This document shows positions 1 through 10,851 of a stretch of DNA of 64,000 nt, piece after piece. A model generated the notes under the pieces. The model worked only from the letters and a program-made list of their open reading frames with translations. It was not told where the DNA came from and did not search any database. The position numbers and the translations under genes are program-made. The stretch lies in assembly GCF_029392855.1 (NCBI RefSeq), contig NZ_CP113945.1, forward strand, positions 1 through 64,000, read 5' to 3'. Source of the stretch: Lactobacillus sp. ESL0680 (GTDB lineage Bacteria; Bacillota; Bacilli; Lactobacillales; Lactobacillaceae). The number at the start of each line of letters is the position of its first letter. Within the stretch, counting starts at the first letter, position 1.

Positions 1-8
1 CACTAAAA

Positions 9-55
9 GTTTACAAATTGTGGATATTATTACAAGTTGTCCACAATTTGTAAAC
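9..55. repeat. perfect 16-bp inverted repeat with DnaA-box-like sequences
   Basis: The arms at 9-24 (GTTTACAAATTGTGGA) and 40-55 are exact reverse complements with a 15-base spacer. Each arm contains a 9-mer one mismatch from the DnaA box TTATCCACA: TGTGGATAT at 19-27 (reverse orientation) and TTGTCCACA at 37-45. The position just before dnaN and presumably just after dnaA fits part of oriC or a DnaA autoregulatory site. There is no T-run directly after the second arm, so a simple terminator is less likely. The role is inferred. Confidence 0.6.
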
Positions 56-175
56 CGAACTAATTACGTTATTTTAGGCCTGGTTATACTTCTTAACAGA
101 AATCACAGGACCTACTAATACTACTAACTAAATTATATAATTAATTAAATAAACAACCTAACATAGGAGACACTT

Positions 176-1306
176 ATGAAATTTACAATTAACAGAAATC
201 TTTTTGTCGATAATCTAAATAATGTCATGCATGCTATTTCCTCACGAGCAACAATTCCCATCTTAAGTGGTATTAAGCTTAACTTAACGGATGAGGAATT
301 AGTCTTGACGGGAAGCGATACTGATATTTCAATTGAACTAAGAATTCCGGTTAGTGAAGATTTAACTGTAGAATCAACTGGTTCAATTGTTTTACCAGCC
401 CGTTTCTTTAGTGAAATCATCCGTCGTTTACCAGGAAAAGAATTTTCTTTAGAAGTAAAAGAAAGTTTTCAAACACAAATTATCTCAGAAAACAGTGAAT
501 TTACCATTAACGGCTTAGATGCAAATAACTATCCAAGATTACCGGAAATTTCTGACGAGTCCGCTTTTGTTATTTCAGGGAAAACTTTCAGAGAAATTAT
601 TACAGAAACACAATTTGCCGTTGCCACTCAAGAAAGTCGGCTCGTTTTAACTGGGGTACACTTTACCTTTAGTCCTGACCAAATTCATGCCGTTGCCACT
701 GATTCACACCGGTTGTCCAGTCGCGCATTGACCTTAGAAAATGGTCCACAAACTGAAACTGATCTAATTATTCCTGGAAAAAGCTTACTCGAACTTGCGC
801 GCATCATTGGTGAAACCAATCCAAAAGTGCGAGTTTGTCCTGGAGATAGTCAAGTTTTGTTCGAAATTGGTGATATTCTATTTTATTCTCGGCTACTTGA
901 AGGCAGCTATCCCGACACTGAACGCCTGATCCCAACCGAAAATACAACTAGTGTTGAATTCGACCTGACAGAATTGTCCAGTGCGCTTGATCGGGCCAGC
1001 CTTTTGACGCATGCTGGCAGAAATAATGTTGTTGACTTAACACTTGATGTTGAAAATCAGACAGCCAAATTGTCGGGCGAGTCCGCTGAAATTGGTAACG
1101 TTGAAGAAGATGTCAGTTTTAAAAATTTAACTGGCAAGAATTTGAAAATTTCGTTTAATCCTGACTACTTACGCGACGCCTTAAAAGCTTCCGTAACAGA
1201 TTCAGTTGTCATGGAATTTACACAACCGCTGCGGCCATTCACAGTTAATCCCGATCAAACTGACATTGACTTCGTTCAACTAATAACGCCAGTTAGAACT
1301 TTTTAA
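176..1306 (+). CDS. dnaN: DNA polymerase III subunit beta (sliding clamp)
   Basis: This is the ring-shaped processivity clamp that tethers DNA polymerase III and other proteins to DNA. At 376 residues it has the normal family length and three similar clamp domains of about 125 residues each. It ends in the typical conserved tail LITPVRTF. The ATG follows AGGAG (164-168) at good spacing. It sits downstream of the presumed dnaA and upstream of yaaA-recF, the standard Firmicute origin order, and is closed by a hairpin terminator. A TATACT -10 at 85-90 could give it a promoter of its own. No irregularity was seen. Confidence 0.97.
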   Translation: MKFTINRNLFVDNLNNVMHAISSRATIPILSGIKLNLTDEELVLTGSDTDISIELRIPVSEDLTVESTGSIVLPARFFSEIIRRLPGKEFSLEVKESFQTQIISENSEFTINGLDANNYPRLPEISDESAFVISGKTFREIITETQFAVATQESRLVLTGVHFTFSPDQIHAVATDSHRLSSRALTLENGPQTETDLIIPGKSLLELARIIGETNPKVRVCPGDSQVLFEIGDILFYSRLLEGSYPDTERLIPTENTTSVEFDLTELSSALDRASLLTHAGRNNVVDLTLDVENQTAKLSGESAEIGNVEEDVSFKNLTGKNLKISFNPDYLRDALKASVTDSVVMEFTQPLRPFTVNPDQTDIDFVQLITPVRTF

Positions 1307-1326
1307 TGTAAAACAGAATTATGAGT

Positions 1327-1355
1327 TAAAGGTCATCAATCTGATGGCCTTTTTT
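1327..1355 (+). terminator. rho-independent terminator of dnaN
   Basis: GGTCATCA at 1331-1338 pairs with TGATGGCC (one G-T pair), followed by a run of T. It separates dnaN from the yaaA-recF-gyrB-gyrA group. The remaining bases to 1522 hold no gene and presumably contain the next promoter. Confidence 0.8.
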
Positions 1356-1522
1356 GTTTCCGCTTTTTGTTAATGGACAAAATAAGCGCGTTATTTAGTT
1401 TTAAAAGCCATTTACCATAAAATGTTTATTTTGTAAAAGACCGTTTATACGGCGTTATATTAGCTTTTTAAGTTGTCTTTTAGCCTTAAAACGAATATAC
1501 TTAAATATAGGAAACTAGTGCG

Positions 1523-1744
1523 ATGAAGGTGAGTATTATCAAGGAATTTACAGTAAAAGGTGAGTACATTACCTTAAGTCAATTTTTAAAAGAAGAAAGC
1601 ATTATTTCTTCTGGTGGTCAGGCAAAATGGTATTTGCAAGATAATCCAGTTTTGTTAAATGGGGTCAAAGAAGACCGGCGCGGTAAAAAGCTGCGTTCAG
1701 GCGATCGAATTGAAATTGCTCATGAAGTGTATCTTTTTCGGTAA
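1523..1744 (+). CDS. yaaA: S4-domain RNA-binding protein YaaA
   Basis: A 73-residue protein that is essentially one S4 RNA-binding fold, with the typical core GGQAKWYLQDNPVLLNG and the basic EDRRGKKLRSGDRIEI segment. The family is found between dnaN and recF in most Firmicutes and is thought to bind RNA, possibly ribosomal; its exact role is not settled. It ends 6 bases before recF, so it is co-transcribed with recF and the gyrase genes. The start ATG follows AGGAAAC. Length and position are normal for the family. Confidence 0.93.
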   Translation: MKVSIIKEFTVKGEYITLSQFLKEESIISSGGQAKWYLQDNPVLLNGVKEDRRGKKLRSGDRIEIAHEVYLFR

Positions 1745-1750
1745 TCTTCA

Positions 1751-2887
1751 ATGTATTTGAAGCATTTTGTGGCACAAAATTACCGTAATCTGCAGCAATT
1801 AGACGTTGAATTTGATCCTAACGTCAACATTTTTATTGGGCAAAATGCGCAGGGGAAAACCAATCTGCTGGAAGCAATCTATTTTTTGGCTTTAACACGT
1901 TCACATCGAACCAGTAGAGACAAGGAATTGATTGCTTTTAATCAAGAATACGCCAATATATCTGGTCATATTTATAAAAGTCAGCTTGATTTATCTTTGC
2001 GTGTTTTAATCACTAAAAAGGGCAAAAAAGTCTGGGTTAATCGTGTTGAGCAAGCAAAATTGTCGAAATATGTCGGACAATTAAATGCAATTTTGTTTTC
2101 ACCTGAGGATTTGGACTTAATTAAGGGTGCGCCGGCTTTAAGACGGCGGTTTATGGATCAAGAATTTGGTCAAATTAATCCGGAATACTTGTATTTTGCC
2201 AGCAAGTATCGGCAAGTTTTACAGCAGAAGAATAATTACTTGAAACAACTATCTAAGGGCCAAGCCCATGACCAGTTATTTCTTGATGTATTAGCCGATC
2301 AATTGGCTGGAATTGCGGCTGAAGTCATTGTGCGGCGGTTTAAGTTTCTTAATTATTTGCGGACATATGCACGTGATGCATATGCGCACATCAGTACTGG
2401 TGGTGAGGAATTGACACTAATCTATCGGCCGTCAGTTCCAGAAATTACCGCTGATGACAGTACAGAAGTGATTTACCAAAAGTTGCTGGCAAACTTTAAG
2501 AAAAATAAGGCTGCAGAAATGCGCAAAGGGACAACCTTATCTGGTCCGCATCGTGATGATATTGAGTTTGCCTTAGATGGCAAAGATGCTCATCTTTATG
2601 GCTCACAGGGCCAGCAACGCACCATTGCACTGAGTGTTAAGCTGGCAGAAATTCAGTTAGTGCATCAATTGACCGCTGAATATCCCGTGTTACTACTTGA
2701 TGATGTAATGAGTGAACTTGACCATGGCCGCCAGAGTGCACTACTTAATTATATTCATGGCAAAACGCAAACATTTATTACAACAACAGATTTGACAGGT
2801 ATTTCCTGGGAAATAATTAAAAAGCCTCAGGTTTATCGGATTAAATCTGGAAAAATTTATTTGGAAAAAGGAGAATTGAATGGCTGA
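1751..2887 (+). CDS. recF: DNA replication and repair protein RecF
   Basis: An SMC-like ATPase that helps RecOR load RecA at single-strand gaps next to duplex DNA. At 378 residues it shows the Walker A motif GQNAQGKTN (residues 30-38), the ABC-type signature region YGSQGQQRT in the C-terminal third, and the Walker B motif [12 protein letters not shown] near the end. Its 3' end overlaps the gyrB start by 8 bases, which suggests translational coupling. It lies in the yaaA-recF-gyrB-gyrA operon, and nothing in it is unusual. Confidence 0.97.
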   Translation: MYLKHFVAQNYRNLQQLDVEFDPNVNIFIGQNAQGKTNLLEAIYFLALTRSHRTSRDKELIAFNQEYANISGHIYKSQLDLSLRVLITKKGKKVWVNRVEQAKLSKYVGQLNAILFSPEDLDLIKGAPALRRRFMDQEFGQINPEYLYFASKYRQVLQQKNNYLKQLSKGQAHDQLFLDVLADQLAGIAAEVIVRRFKFLNYLRTYARDAYAHISTGGEELTLIYRPSVPEITADDSTEVIYQKLLANFKKNKAAEMRKGTTLSGPHRDDIEFALDGKDAHLYGSQGQQRTIALSVKLAEIQLVHQLTAEYPVLLLDDVMSELDHGRQSALLNYIHGKTQTFITTTDLTGISWEIIKKPQVYRIKSGKIYLEKGELNG

Positions 2888-4844
2888 TCATAATGAAGAA
2901 GAGCTTGATCAAATCAAGCAATATGAAAAAGAAGCTGATAAGTATAATGCCAGTCAAATTCAGGTTTTGGGTGGCCTTGAAGCTGTCCGTAAACGACCGG
3001 GAATGTATATTGGTTCGACTAGCTCTCAAGGTCTGCACCATCTAGTTTGGGAAGTAATTGATAACAGTATCGATGAAAGCTTAGCTGGGTTTGCGACCAA
3101 AATTGAAATTACGGTTAATGCCGATGGCAGTGTAACTATTCAAGATGATGGTCGGGGTATTCCGGTTGATATTCAAAAGAAAACTGGTCGGCCAGCTCTA
3201 GAAACTGTATTTACTGTTTTGCACGCCGGCGGTAAATTCGGCGGTGGCGGCTATAAAGTTTCTGGTGGACTTCATGGTGTTGGTGCATCAGTAGTTAACG
3301 CTTTGTCAACTGAGCTTGATGTTACGACGATGCGTGACGGCAAGAAGTACTACATTGACTTCAATCGTGGTCGAGTTAAGACAGAAATGAAAATGACCGG
3401 TACAGTGCCATTGAATGAACACGGAACGATCGTTCACTTCTACCCAGATCCAGATATTTTTACTGAAACTACTACCTTTGATGATAAAGTTTTGAAAAAC
3501 CGGATTCGAGAATTAGCTTTCTTAAATAAGGGGTTGAAGCTAACCTTTACTGATAAGCGAAAAGAATCAGCTGAGACTGATGTTTATCATTATGAAGGTG
3601 GAATTAAGGAATACGTTGCCTTTTTGAATCACGGTACAGAAGTTTTGTTTGATGAGCCGATTTATGTTGAAGGGGACTACAACGAAATTAATGTTGAAGT
3701 ATCTTTGCAATATACAAATGGCTATAAGACAACCTTAATGACCTTTGCTAATAACATTCACACTTATGAAGGTGGGATGCATGAATCCGGCTTTAAGACT
3801 GCTTTAACACGGGTTGTTAATGACTATGCCCACAAGGCTAAGATCTTGAAGGATAAGGATGATAACCTTTCTGGTGAAGATATTCGTGAAGGAATGACGG
3901 CTGTTGTTTCGGTTAAGCACCCGAATCCGCAATTTGAAGGTCAGACTAAGACCAAGTTGGGCAATTCTGATGCCAGAACAGCAGTAGATAGGGCATTTTC
4001 GGAAACTTTTACCAATTTTTTGATGGAAAATCCGCAAGTTGGACGTAAAATCGTTGAAAAAGCGCAGTTAGCTGAACGGGCTCGGACTGCTGCAAAACGT
4101 GCGCGTGAAGTTACTCGGAAAAAGTCGGGGCTTGAGATTGCTAACTTGCCAGGTAAACTTGCCGACAATACCAGTAATGACCCAAGTATTTCGGAATTAT
4201 TTATCGTTGAAGGTAACTCTGCCGGCGGTTCAGCTAAGCAAGGCCGGTCACGTTTAACGCAGGCAATTTTGCCAATTCGTGGGAAAATTTTGAACGTTGA
4301 AAAAGCTTCGATGGACAGAATTTTGGCTAATCAAGAAATCCGGTCATTGTTCACGGCGTTAGGTACCGGTTTTGGTGCTGATTTCGATGTTTCTAAGGCG
4401 CGTTACCATAAATTAATTATTATGACGGATGCCGATGTCGACGGCGCCCATATTCGGACACTTTTGCTTACGCTCTTTTACAATTACATGCGGCCAATGA
4501 TTGAAAAGGGATATGTGTACATTGCACGTCCGCCTCTATATCAGGTTCGTCAAGGTAAAGTTGTTAAGTACCTTGATACCGATGAGGAATTACATGATTA
4601 TTTGGGTGCTTTGCAGCCTAGCCCTAAACCGCTTGTTCAGCGCTACAAGGGATTAGGTGAAATGGATCCTGAACAATTGTGGGAAACAACAATGAATCCA
4701 GAAAACCGCCGACTTGATCGTGTTAGTCCGGAATATGCCAAGGATGCCGATGAGGTCTTTGAATTATTGATGGGTAATGAAGTTGCGCCGCGGCGGAAAT
4801 TCATTGAAACTAATGCTAAATACGTTGAAAATTTGGATGCTTAG
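2880..4844 (+). CDS. gyrB: DNA gyrase subunit B
   Basis: The ATPase subunit of the type IIA topoisomerase that introduces negative supercoils. At 654 residues it has the GHKL ATPase motifs [18 protein letters not shown] and [14 protein letters not shown] in the N-terminal half. The TOPRIM residues follow in [13 protein letters not shown] and DADVDGAHI, and the tail carries the usual conserved RYKGLGEM. The start overlaps recF and is preceded by AAAGGAGAA. It pairs with gyrA, which starts 10 bases downstream. Length and motifs are normal, and the lack of a ParE partner here favours GyrB. Confidence 0.97.
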   Translation: MADHNEEELDQIKQYEKEADKYNASQIQVLGGLEAVRKRPGMYIGSTSSQGLHHLVWEVIDNSIDESLAGFATKIEITVNADGSVTIQDDGRGIPVDIQKKTGRPALETVFTVLHAGGKFGGGGYKVSGGLHGVGASVVNALSTELDVTTMRDGKKYYIDFNRGRVKTEMKMTGTVPLNEHGTIVHFYPDPDIFTETTTFDDKVLKNRIRELAFLNKGLKLTFTDKRKESAETDVYHYEGGIKEYVAFLNHGTEVLFDEPIYVEGDYNEINVEVSLQYTNGYKTTLMTFANNIHTYEGGMHESGFKTALTRVVNDYAHKAKILKDKDDNLSGEDIREGMTAVVSVKHPNPQFEGQTKTKLGNSDARTAVDRAFSETFTNFLMENPQVGRKIVEKAQLAERARTAAKRAREVTRKKSGLEIANLPGKLADNTSNDPSISELFIVEGNSAGGSAKQGRSRLTQAILPIRGKILNVEKASMDRILANQEIRSLFTALGTGFGADFDVSKARYHKLIIMTDADVDGAHIRTLLLTLFYNYMRPMIEKGYVYIARPPLYQVRQGKVVKYLDTDEELHDYLGALQPSPKPLVQRYKGLGEMDPEQLWETTMNPENRRLDRVSPEYAKDADEVFELLMGNEVAPRRKFIETNAKYVENLDA

Positions 4845-4854
4845 GAGGTTTTAA

Positions 4855-7341
4855 ATGGATAACGACAATCAAGGTCAAGATCACAGAATTAGAAATGTCG
4901 ATCTAACTAGCGTAATGAATAGTTCATTTTTGGACTATGCGATGTCAGTTATTGTTGCGCGGGCTTTACCTGATGTGCGTGATGGTTTAAAGCCGGTCCA
5001 AAGACGAATTCTTTACGGGATGAGTGAATTAGGGGTTACTCCTGATAAGCCGTATAAAAAGTCTGCCAGAATTGTTGGGGAAGTTATGGGTAAATTCCAC
5101 CCCCACGGTGATTCGTCAATTTATTTGGCAATGGCACACATGGCGCAAGACTTTAGCTATCGCTATATGCTCGTTGACGGCCACGGTAACTTTGGGTCTG
5201 TCGATGGTGATGAGCCAGCCGCAATGCGTTATACCGAGGCGCGGATGAGTAAAATTGCCGTTGAAATGCTGCGGGATATTAATAAAAATACGGTTGACTG
5301 GCAGCGTAACTACGATGATTCTGAAAATGAACCGGTAGTTTTACCAGCACGAATTCCTAACCTGCTCGTTAACGGCACAAGCGGAATTGCTGTCGGGATG
5401 ACAACCAATATTCCGCCGCATAACTTGTCTGAAGTTATCAGTGGTTTGCATATGTTAATGAGCAATCCGGATGTCACAACTAAAGACTTGATGAAGGCAA
5501 TTCCTGGTCCTGATTTTCCAACTGGCGGAATTATTATGGGGCGCGGCGGTATTTATCGGGCATACGAAAGTGGTCGCGGCAATATCGTTGTGCGGGCTAA
5601 GACCAACATTGAGACCGAGAAAAATGGTCGTGAACGCATTGTTGTCACTGAATTACCATATTTGGTTAACAAGGCTGAATTAGTTAAGAAAATCGCTGAT
5701 TTAGCGCGGTCCAAAACGATTGACGGCATTACCGGCGTTCGTGATGAATCTGACCAGACTGGGATGCGGATGACGATTGATATTCGCCGTGATTCAAGTG
5801 CCAGTGTAGTTTTGAATAACTTATTCAAATTGACGCAAATGCAGGCTAATTTTGGGATGAACATGGTTGCCATTGTTGATGGTGCACCACATTTTCTAAG
5901 CATTAAGCAGATGCTGTCGTACTACTTGGAACACCAAGAAGACGTTGTTACACGTAGAACAAAATTTGAGTTAGCCAAGGCTGAAGCAAGGGCCCACATT
6001 CTGGAAGGTTTGAAGATTGCTTTGGATCATATTGACGAAATTGTTAAAATTATTCGTCAAAGTAATTCAAGCGATATTGCTAAGGCTGCTTTAATCAGCC
6101 GCTTTGGGCTGGATGATAAGCAATCACAGGCTATTTTGGATATGCGGCTTGTCCGGTTGACAGGTTTGGAACGTGACAAGGTTGAAGCTGAATATAAGGA
6201 TTTGCAAGAAAAAATTGCCGATTATAAAGATATTTTAGCAAAACCTGAACGGATCAACGAAATTATTTATAACGAGTTGCTCGATATTCAAAAGCGGTTT
6301 GGCGATAAGCGCCGGACTGAGATTGGTGCCAGTGAAGTTGTTTCAATTGAAGATGAAGATTTAATTGAGAAGCAAGATACTTTATTGACCTTAACTCATA
6401 GTGGTTACATCAAACGGATGCTGATTAGCGAATTTAAGACGCAAAACCGTGGTGGTAAAGGCATTAAGGGGATGGGCGTGAAGTCAGGCGATTTCATTGA
6501 GAAGTTGATCTACTCAAGTACGCATGACTTACTATTGTTCTTTACCAATAAGGGCAAAATTTATTCCAAGAAGGCTTATGAAATTCCTGAATTTAGCCGG
6601 ACTGCTCGCGGGTTACCAATTGTTAACCTCTTGCAGCTAGAAAAAGGCGAGAAGATTCAGACAATTATCAATATTCCTGAAAATGCCGATGACCAATACC
6701 TATTCTTTATCACGAAGATGGGAACTGTTAAGAGAACGCTCGTTAGTGAATTTGCCAATATTAGAAACAGCGGCTTAATCGCATTAACTTTGCGCGATGG
6801 CGATGAATTAATCAATGTCTTAACCACTGACGGCAGTAAAGATATTCTGATTGGTACTCATCTGGGCTATGCTGTTCGCTTCAATGAGCAGACTGTTCGG
6901 GCAATGGGTCGAACTGCTGCCGGTGTTCGTGGGATTAACCTGCGCGATGGCGATTATGTCGTTGGTTCAGGCGTGATTGGCAATCGTGATGAAGTTCTAG
7001 TAATTTCTGAAAAAGGTTACGGCAAGCGGACTTCAGCTACTGAATATCCGGTTAAGGGCCGTGGCGGTAAAGGAATTAAAACCGCTAATATTACGGAGAA
7101 GAACGGACCACTATCTGGTGTGACTGTAGTTGATGGTACCCAAGACATTATGGTCATTACCAATGATGGAATCATGATTCGCTTCAAGATTACGGATGTT
7201 TCCCAAACCAGCCGGAGCACGATGGGTGTTCGCTTGATTAAAGTGGGCGAGCACAATAAGGTTGCTAGTTTAACAGTTGTTCCTGCTGAGGAAGATCAAG
7301 AAGTAGCTGTTGAATCTGAGACTGAAGAAGAACAAAACTAA
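4855..7341 (+). CDS. gyrA: DNA gyrase subunit A
   Basis: The DNA-cleaving and rejoining subunit of gyrase, 828 residues. The catalytic tyrosine is Tyr126 in AAMRYTEAR. The C-terminal half holds the beta-pinwheel that wraps DNA, including the GyrA-box-like stretch RGGKGIKG near residue 520 and an acidic tail. The quinolone-binding segment reads [12 protein letters not shown]: Ser87 matches E. coli Ser83, but the acidic residue at E. coli position 87 (Asp, Glu in Bacillus) is Leu91 here. The start has a strong TTAGGAGG site. It is the last gene of the yaaA-recF-gyrB-gyrA operon. Confidence 0.97.
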   Translation: MDNDNQGQDHRIRNVDLTSVMNSSFLDYAMSVIVARALPDVRDGLKPVQRRILYGMSELGVTPDKPYKKSARIVGEVMGKFHPHGDSSIYLAMAHMAQDFSYRYMLVDGHGNFGSVDGDEPAAMRYTEARMSKIAVEMLRDINKNTVDWQRNYDDSENEPVVLPARIPNLLVNGTSGIAVGMTTNIPPHNLSEVISGLHMLMSNPDVTTKDLMKAIPGPDFPTGGIIMGRGGIYRAYESGRGNIVVRAKTNIETEKNGRERIVVTELPYLVNKAELVKKIADLARSKTIDGITGVRDESDQTGMRMTIDIRRDSSASVVLNNLFKLTQMQANFGMNMVAIVDGAPHFLSIKQMLSYYLEHQEDVVTRRTKFELAKAEARAHILEGLKIALDHIDEIVKIIRQSNSSDIAKAALISRFGLDDKQSQAILDMRLVRLTGLERDKVEAEYKDLQEKIADYKDILAKPERINEIIYNELLDIQKRFGDKRRTEIGASEVVSIEDEDLIEKQDTLLTLTHSGYIKRMLISEFKTQNRGGKGIKGMGVKSGDFIEKLIYSSTHDLLLFFTNKGKIYSKKAYEIPEFSRTARGLPIVNLLQLEKGEKIQTIINIPENADDQYLFFITKMGTVKRTLVSEFANIRNSGLIALTLRDGDELINVLTTDGSKDILIGTHLGYAVRFNEQTVRAMGRTAAGVRGINLRDGDYVVGSGVIGNRDEVLVISEKGYGKRTSATEYPVKGRGGKGIKTANITEKNGPLSGVTVVDGTQDIMVITNDGIMIRFKITDVSQTSRSTMGVRLIKVGEHNKVASLTVVPAEEDQEVAVESETEEEQN

Positions 7342-7423
7342 TTTAAGTTAAAAAATTATCAGACTTTTAAGCGTATCTATTAGTTAGAGAAATAAAATTC
7401 TCTTTGGATCACGTGAATATAGT

Positions 7424-7453
7424 TTGGTAATTTTTTTGTTTGTGTGCTAGAAT
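7424..7453 (+). promoter_or_regulatory. promoter of rpsF-ssb-rpsR
   Basis: TTGGTA (7424-7429) and an extended -10, TGC TAGAAT (-10 at 7448-7453), are separated by 18 bases. Transcription should start near 7460. Confidence 0.6.
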
Positions 7454-7459
7454 TAGAGA

Positions 7460-7536
7460 TTGCGAGTAATAAAATTGATTACTCCTTGTTCTTGATTTTA
7501 GCAAGAACCATTTAGACCAAAAGGAGGTGCACTAGA
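7460..7536 (+). promoter_or_regulatory. possible S6:S18 autoregulatory leader
   Basis: The leader ahead of rpsF can form two hairpins: AGTAAT with ATTACT, and GTTCTTG with CAAGAAC. They are followed by ACCATTTAGACC and the AAGGAGGTG ribosome site. A structured leader bound by the S6:S18 complex is known ahead of many rpsF operons. I see the stems but did not verify the consensus. Confidence 0.35.
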
Positions 7537-7833
7537 ATGACAACTACTAAGTACGAAATAACTTACATTATTAAACCTGATATTGATGAAGAATCAAAGA
7601 AGGCGCTCGTTGAAAACTACGATAAGATTATCGCTGACAACGGCGGTACAATGGTTGAATCTAAAGACTGGGAAAAGCGTCATTTTGCATATGAAATCGA
7701 GAAGTATCGTGAAGGTACTTACCACATCATGACTTTCACTGCTGATAACGCAGACGCAGTTAACGAATTTGACCGTTTGTCAAAGATTGACAACGCAGTT
7801 TTACGTTCAATGACTGTTAAGTTAGACAAATAA
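7537..7833 (+). CDS. rpsF: 30S ribosomal protein S6
   Basis: A 98-residue protein of the small ribosomal subunit that forms a heterodimer with S18 on the platform of 16S rRNA. The sequence starts [16 protein letters not shown] and contains the conserved [12 protein letters not shown] strand and the terminal [10 protein letters not shown] strong AAGGAGG site precedes the ATG. It leads the three-gene operon rpsF-ssb-rpsR. The length is typical. Confidence 0.97.
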   Translation: MTTTKYEITYIIKPDIDEESKKALVENYDKIIADNGGTMVESKDWEKRHFAYEIEKYREGTYHIMTFTADNADAVNEFDRLSKIDNAVLRSMTVKLDK

Positions 7834-7881
7834 TATTACGTTATCGTTTATCGTGATTTAGGAAAGGAAGGACCTTGGAGT

Positions 7882-8415
7882 ATGATTAATCGAGTTGTAC
7901 TTGTTGGCCGTTTAACACGTGATCCTGAATTACGTACTACTGGGAGTGGAATCTCGGTTGCTACGTTTACTCTTGCTGTTGACCGTCAGTATACTAACGC
8001 TCAAGGCGAGAGAGGTGCGGATTTTATTAGCTGTGTCATTTGGCGCAAATCAGCAGAAAACTTCTGTAATTTTACGTCTAAAGGGTCACTAGTTGGTATT
8101 GACGGCCGGATTCAAACCAGAACTTACGATAATAAAGACGGGCAGAGAGTATATGTAACAGAAGTTGTTGTTGACAACTTTGCATTGCTTGAATCACGCA
8201 AAGACCGTGAATCCCGTAGTCAAAATGGTGGTTATACACCGAATAATAATGGGAATTTCAATGGCAACTTCGGTAATCCGAATGTCAATAATTCTCAAAA
8301 TATGGGACCTTCTAATCAGAATAACCAAAATAATAATCAATCAAGTATGCCAACAGACCCATTTGCTGGATCAGGCGATACTATTGATATTTCTGATGAT
8401 GATCTTCCATTCTAA
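7882..8415 (+). CDS. ssb: single-stranded DNA-binding protein
   Basis: Binds and protects single-stranded DNA during replication and repair. It has 177 residues: an OB-fold over about the first 110 (start MINRVVLVGRLTRDPELR), a Gly/Asn/Gln-rich flexible linker, and the acidic protein-docking tip DISDDDLPF at the C-terminus. The start follows GGAAAGGAAGGACC. It lies between rpsF and rpsR, the usual position for the essential chromosomal SSB of Firmicutes. Confidence 0.97.
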   Translation: MINRVVLVGRLTRDPELRTTGSGISVATFTLAVDRQYTNAQGERGADFISCVIWRKSAENFCNFTSKGSLVGIDGRIQTRTYDNKDGQRVYVTEVVVDNFALLESRKDRESRSQNGGYTPNNNGNFNGNFGNPNVNNSQNMGPSNQNNQNNNQSSMPTDPFAGSGDTIDISDDDLPF

Positions 8416-8437
8416 ACTTATAGAAAGGACCTAGGAT

Positions 8438-8674
8438 ATGGCTCAACAAAGAAGAGGCGGCCATCGTCGTCGTAAGGTTGACTTTATCGCAGCCAACCAT
8501 ATTGATTACGTTGACTACAAGGACGTTGATCTGTTGAAACGTTTTATCTCAGAAAGAGGTAAAATCTTACCACGTCGTGTCACTGGCACCAGCGCTAAGA
8601 ATCAACGTAAGGTAGCTAAGGCAATCGAAAGAGCTCGCATTATGGGCTTGTTGCCATTCGTTACTGAAGACTAA
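8438..8674 (+). CDS. rpsR: 30S ribosomal protein S18
   Basis: A 78-residue basic protein of the small subunit platform and partner of S6. It starts with the basic segment [13 protein letters not shown] and contains the conserved [20 protein letters not shown] and [19 protein letters not shown] stretches. AGAAAGGA precedes the start. It is the last gene of the rpsF operon and is followed by a strong terminator. Confidence 0.97.
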   Translation: MAQQRRGGHRRRKVDFIAANHIDYVDYKDVDLLKRFISERGKILPRRVTGTSAKNQRKVAKAIERARIMGLLPFVTED

Positions 8675-8690
8675 TCAGTTGAATAAAAAC

Positions 8691-8721
8691 AAAAATGCGG
8701 AAAGTTATTTCCGCATTTTTT
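8691..8721 (+). terminator. terminator after rpsR
   Basis: AATGCGGAAA pairs perfectly with TTTCCGCATT across a GTTA loop and runs into TTTTTT. Confidence 0.9.
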
Positions 8722-8820
8722 GTACGCTATTTTAAGCTGGATATTAGGGAGTTTCTTATCAGTTGAATCCAAGGTATAATAACAGTAATGTATTTTACAT
8801 TAATTTAGGAAGGATCTTGC

Positions 8821-10839
8821 ATGAAAGATTTTTTGCGTAATGGATTTCCTGCTTTTATTAAGGATTCACGGCTGACAGCTTCGGTAATTATTATTTTGGC
8901 GCTGTCACTTTTGGGCAGTATCGTTGCCATGATTATGAATCCATTATTCGGTTTAGCAATGGTTTTGATTTTTATTTTAACTGTTGCCTTTACCGTTTAT
9001 GGTGTCTACGTGTTAGCTGGTAATGCTAATAGCTTTGTGGTTAGCTTGTCGTATCGCATTAAGCGCAGCGAACAAGAAGCGATGATTAAGATGCCGCTGG
9101 GAATTTTGCTCTATGATGAGGACAGGCAGATTCAGTGGGTTAATCCGTACTTGCAGCTTTATCTAAAAGACGATGACTTAATTGGGCGAACCATTAAGGC
9201 AGTTGACCCAGATTTAAATAAGTTAATTGACGAATCACTGGCAGCTAAAACTGCCGAAAATCAAACGGTAAATTGGGACAATCATCAGTTTGAGATGGTT
9301 GTTCAAGATAATTTGGGCGTAATCTATTTGCTTGATATCACGCGTTATGCCGAGATTGAAGATAAGTACAATAATGAGTTGTTAGCAATTGGGCAGATTT
9401 TTATTGATAATTACGATGAACTCAGCGAAGCAATGCACGATCAAGAATTGACCAGCATGAGTTCGTATGTGCAGAATACTCTGAGTGATTATGCTAAAAA
9501 ATTTAATGCCTATCTTAAGCGAATTGACGAAGACCACTTTTTATTATTGGTGCATATGCAGGATTTAGCCAAAATGGAAGAAGATAAGTTTTCCGTTTTG
9601 GACAAAATCCGCCAGGAGACCAGCCGGAACAATACGCCGTTGACACTGTCAATTGGGATTTCCTTTGGCAGTAGTTCGATTACGGAATTAGCTGACCAAG
9701 CGCAGTCCAATCTTGACTTGGCCTTAGGGCGCGGCGGCGATCAGGTTGTCTTGTGTCAGCCGGGTAAGGATGTTCGCTTCTATGGCGGCAAGTCCAACCC
9801 GATGGAGAAGCGGACGCGAGTTCGAGCACGGATGGTTTCGCAGGCAATTAGTGAATTGTTTAAGGAAGCTGACCGGGTGTTTGTTGTTGGTCATGCTAAT
9901 CCCGATATGGATTCAGTTGGCAGCGGGATTGGTGTTGTTAAGATTGCTCAGCTGCATAACGTCAAGGCTAATTTTGTCCTGGATGTTAACAAGACCAACT
10001 ATGATGTTGGCCGGTTGGTTGTTAAAATGCAGCAGTCAAATGAAGATGCGGACTTGTTTATTGCGCCTAAAGATGCCTTGGAAAAGGTAACGGACAAGTC
10101 AATGCTGGTTATGGTGGATCATTCCAAGTATTCAATCACTTATTCTAAAGAATTGTATGACCGGCTGAAGAACCGCATTATTGTAATTGACCACCACCGG
10201 CGTGGGGAAGAATTCCCTGAAAATCCAATGCTAACGTATGTTGAACCGTATGCTTCATCTGCCTGTGAATTGGTAACGGAAATGATTGAGTACCAACAGC
10301 CAAGTTCTGGTAAGCGGGTTTTGACGGATCTTGAAGCTACAGCGATGCTTGCTGGAATTACTGTTGATTCTAAGGAATTTTCACTGCGAACAGGGACTAG
10401 AACCTTTGATGCGGCCAGTTATTTGCGCTCGATTGGCGCAAGTTCAACTGGAGTCAGTGAACTGCTCAAGGAAGACATCGATAGCTTTTTGGAGCGGACG
10501 AGTCTGGTTGCCAGCTTAAAGATTATCAACTCTAATATGGCTGTCATGTGCGGTCCAGATAAAAAAATTATTGATCCAATCGTGACGGCACAGGCAGCCG
10601 ACACCGCACTTGATCTGGAAAATGTTGAAGCAAGTTTTGCAATTACACGGCGCACTAAGGATATTGTTGGGATTTCCGCACGCTCAATGGGTGGTATTAA
10701 CGTTCAGGTAATTATGGAGAAGCTTGGCGGCGGCGGTCATTTGTCCAATGCGGCAACGCAAATTAAGGGCGTGACTGTCGAAGAAGCTCTTGCAAAATTG
10801 ACGGATGCGGTTGATACTTATGAGAAAGAAAACGAATAA
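8821..10839 (+). CDS. gdpP: cyclic-di-AMP phosphodiesterase GdpP
   Basis: A membrane-anchored enzyme that hydrolyses c-di-AMP, the second messenger that controls potassium and osmolyte uptake. It has 672 residues: two N-terminal membrane segments (about 15-75), a PAS-like domain, a degenerate GGDEF domain (about 175-300), and a DHH/DHHA1 catalytic part. The motifs GHANPDMDSVGSG and VIDHHRRG give the metal ligands and GGGGHLSNAATQ marks DHHA1. A TATAAT at 8775-8780 is the probable -10. It sits just before rplI and dnaB, the conserved Firmicute order. Confidence 0.95.
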   Translation: MKDFLRNGFPAFIKDSRLTASVIIILALSLLGSIVAMIMNPLFGLAMVLIFILTVAFTVYGVYVLAGNANSFVVSLSYRIKRSEQEAMIKMPLGILLYDEDRQIQWVNPYLQLYLKDDDLIGRTIKAVDPDLNKLIDESLAAKTAENQTVNWDNHQFEMVVQDNLGVIYLLDITRYAEIEDKYNNELLAIGQIFIDNYDELSEAMHDQELTSMSSYVQNTLSDYAKKFNAYLKRIDEDHFLLLVHMQDLAKMEEDKFSVLDKIRQETSRNNTPLTLSIGISFGSSSITELADQAQSNLDLALGRGGDQVVLCQPGKDVRFYGGKSNPMEKRTRVRARMVSQAISELFKEADRVFVVGHANPDMDSVGSGIGVVKIAQLHNVKANFVLDVNKTNYDVGRLVVKMQQSNEDADLFIAPKDALEKVTDKSMLVMVDHSKYSITYSKELYDRLKNRIIVIDHHRRGEEFPENPMLTYVEPYASSACELVTEMIEYQQPSSGKRVLTDLEATAMLAGITVDSKEFSLRTGTRTFDAASYLRSIGASSTGVSELLKEDIDSFLERTSLVASLKIINSNMAVMCGPDKKIIDPIVTAQAADTALDLENVEASFAITRRTKDIVGISARSMGGINVQVIMEKLGGGGHLSNAATQIKGVTVEEALAKLTDAVDTYEKENE

Positions 10840-10851
10840 AGGAGATTTAAA

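Noticed and set aside
9746..10655. Out-of-frame and antisense frames within gdpP
   Set aside because: Shadows of the gdpP coding sequence; no independent signals.
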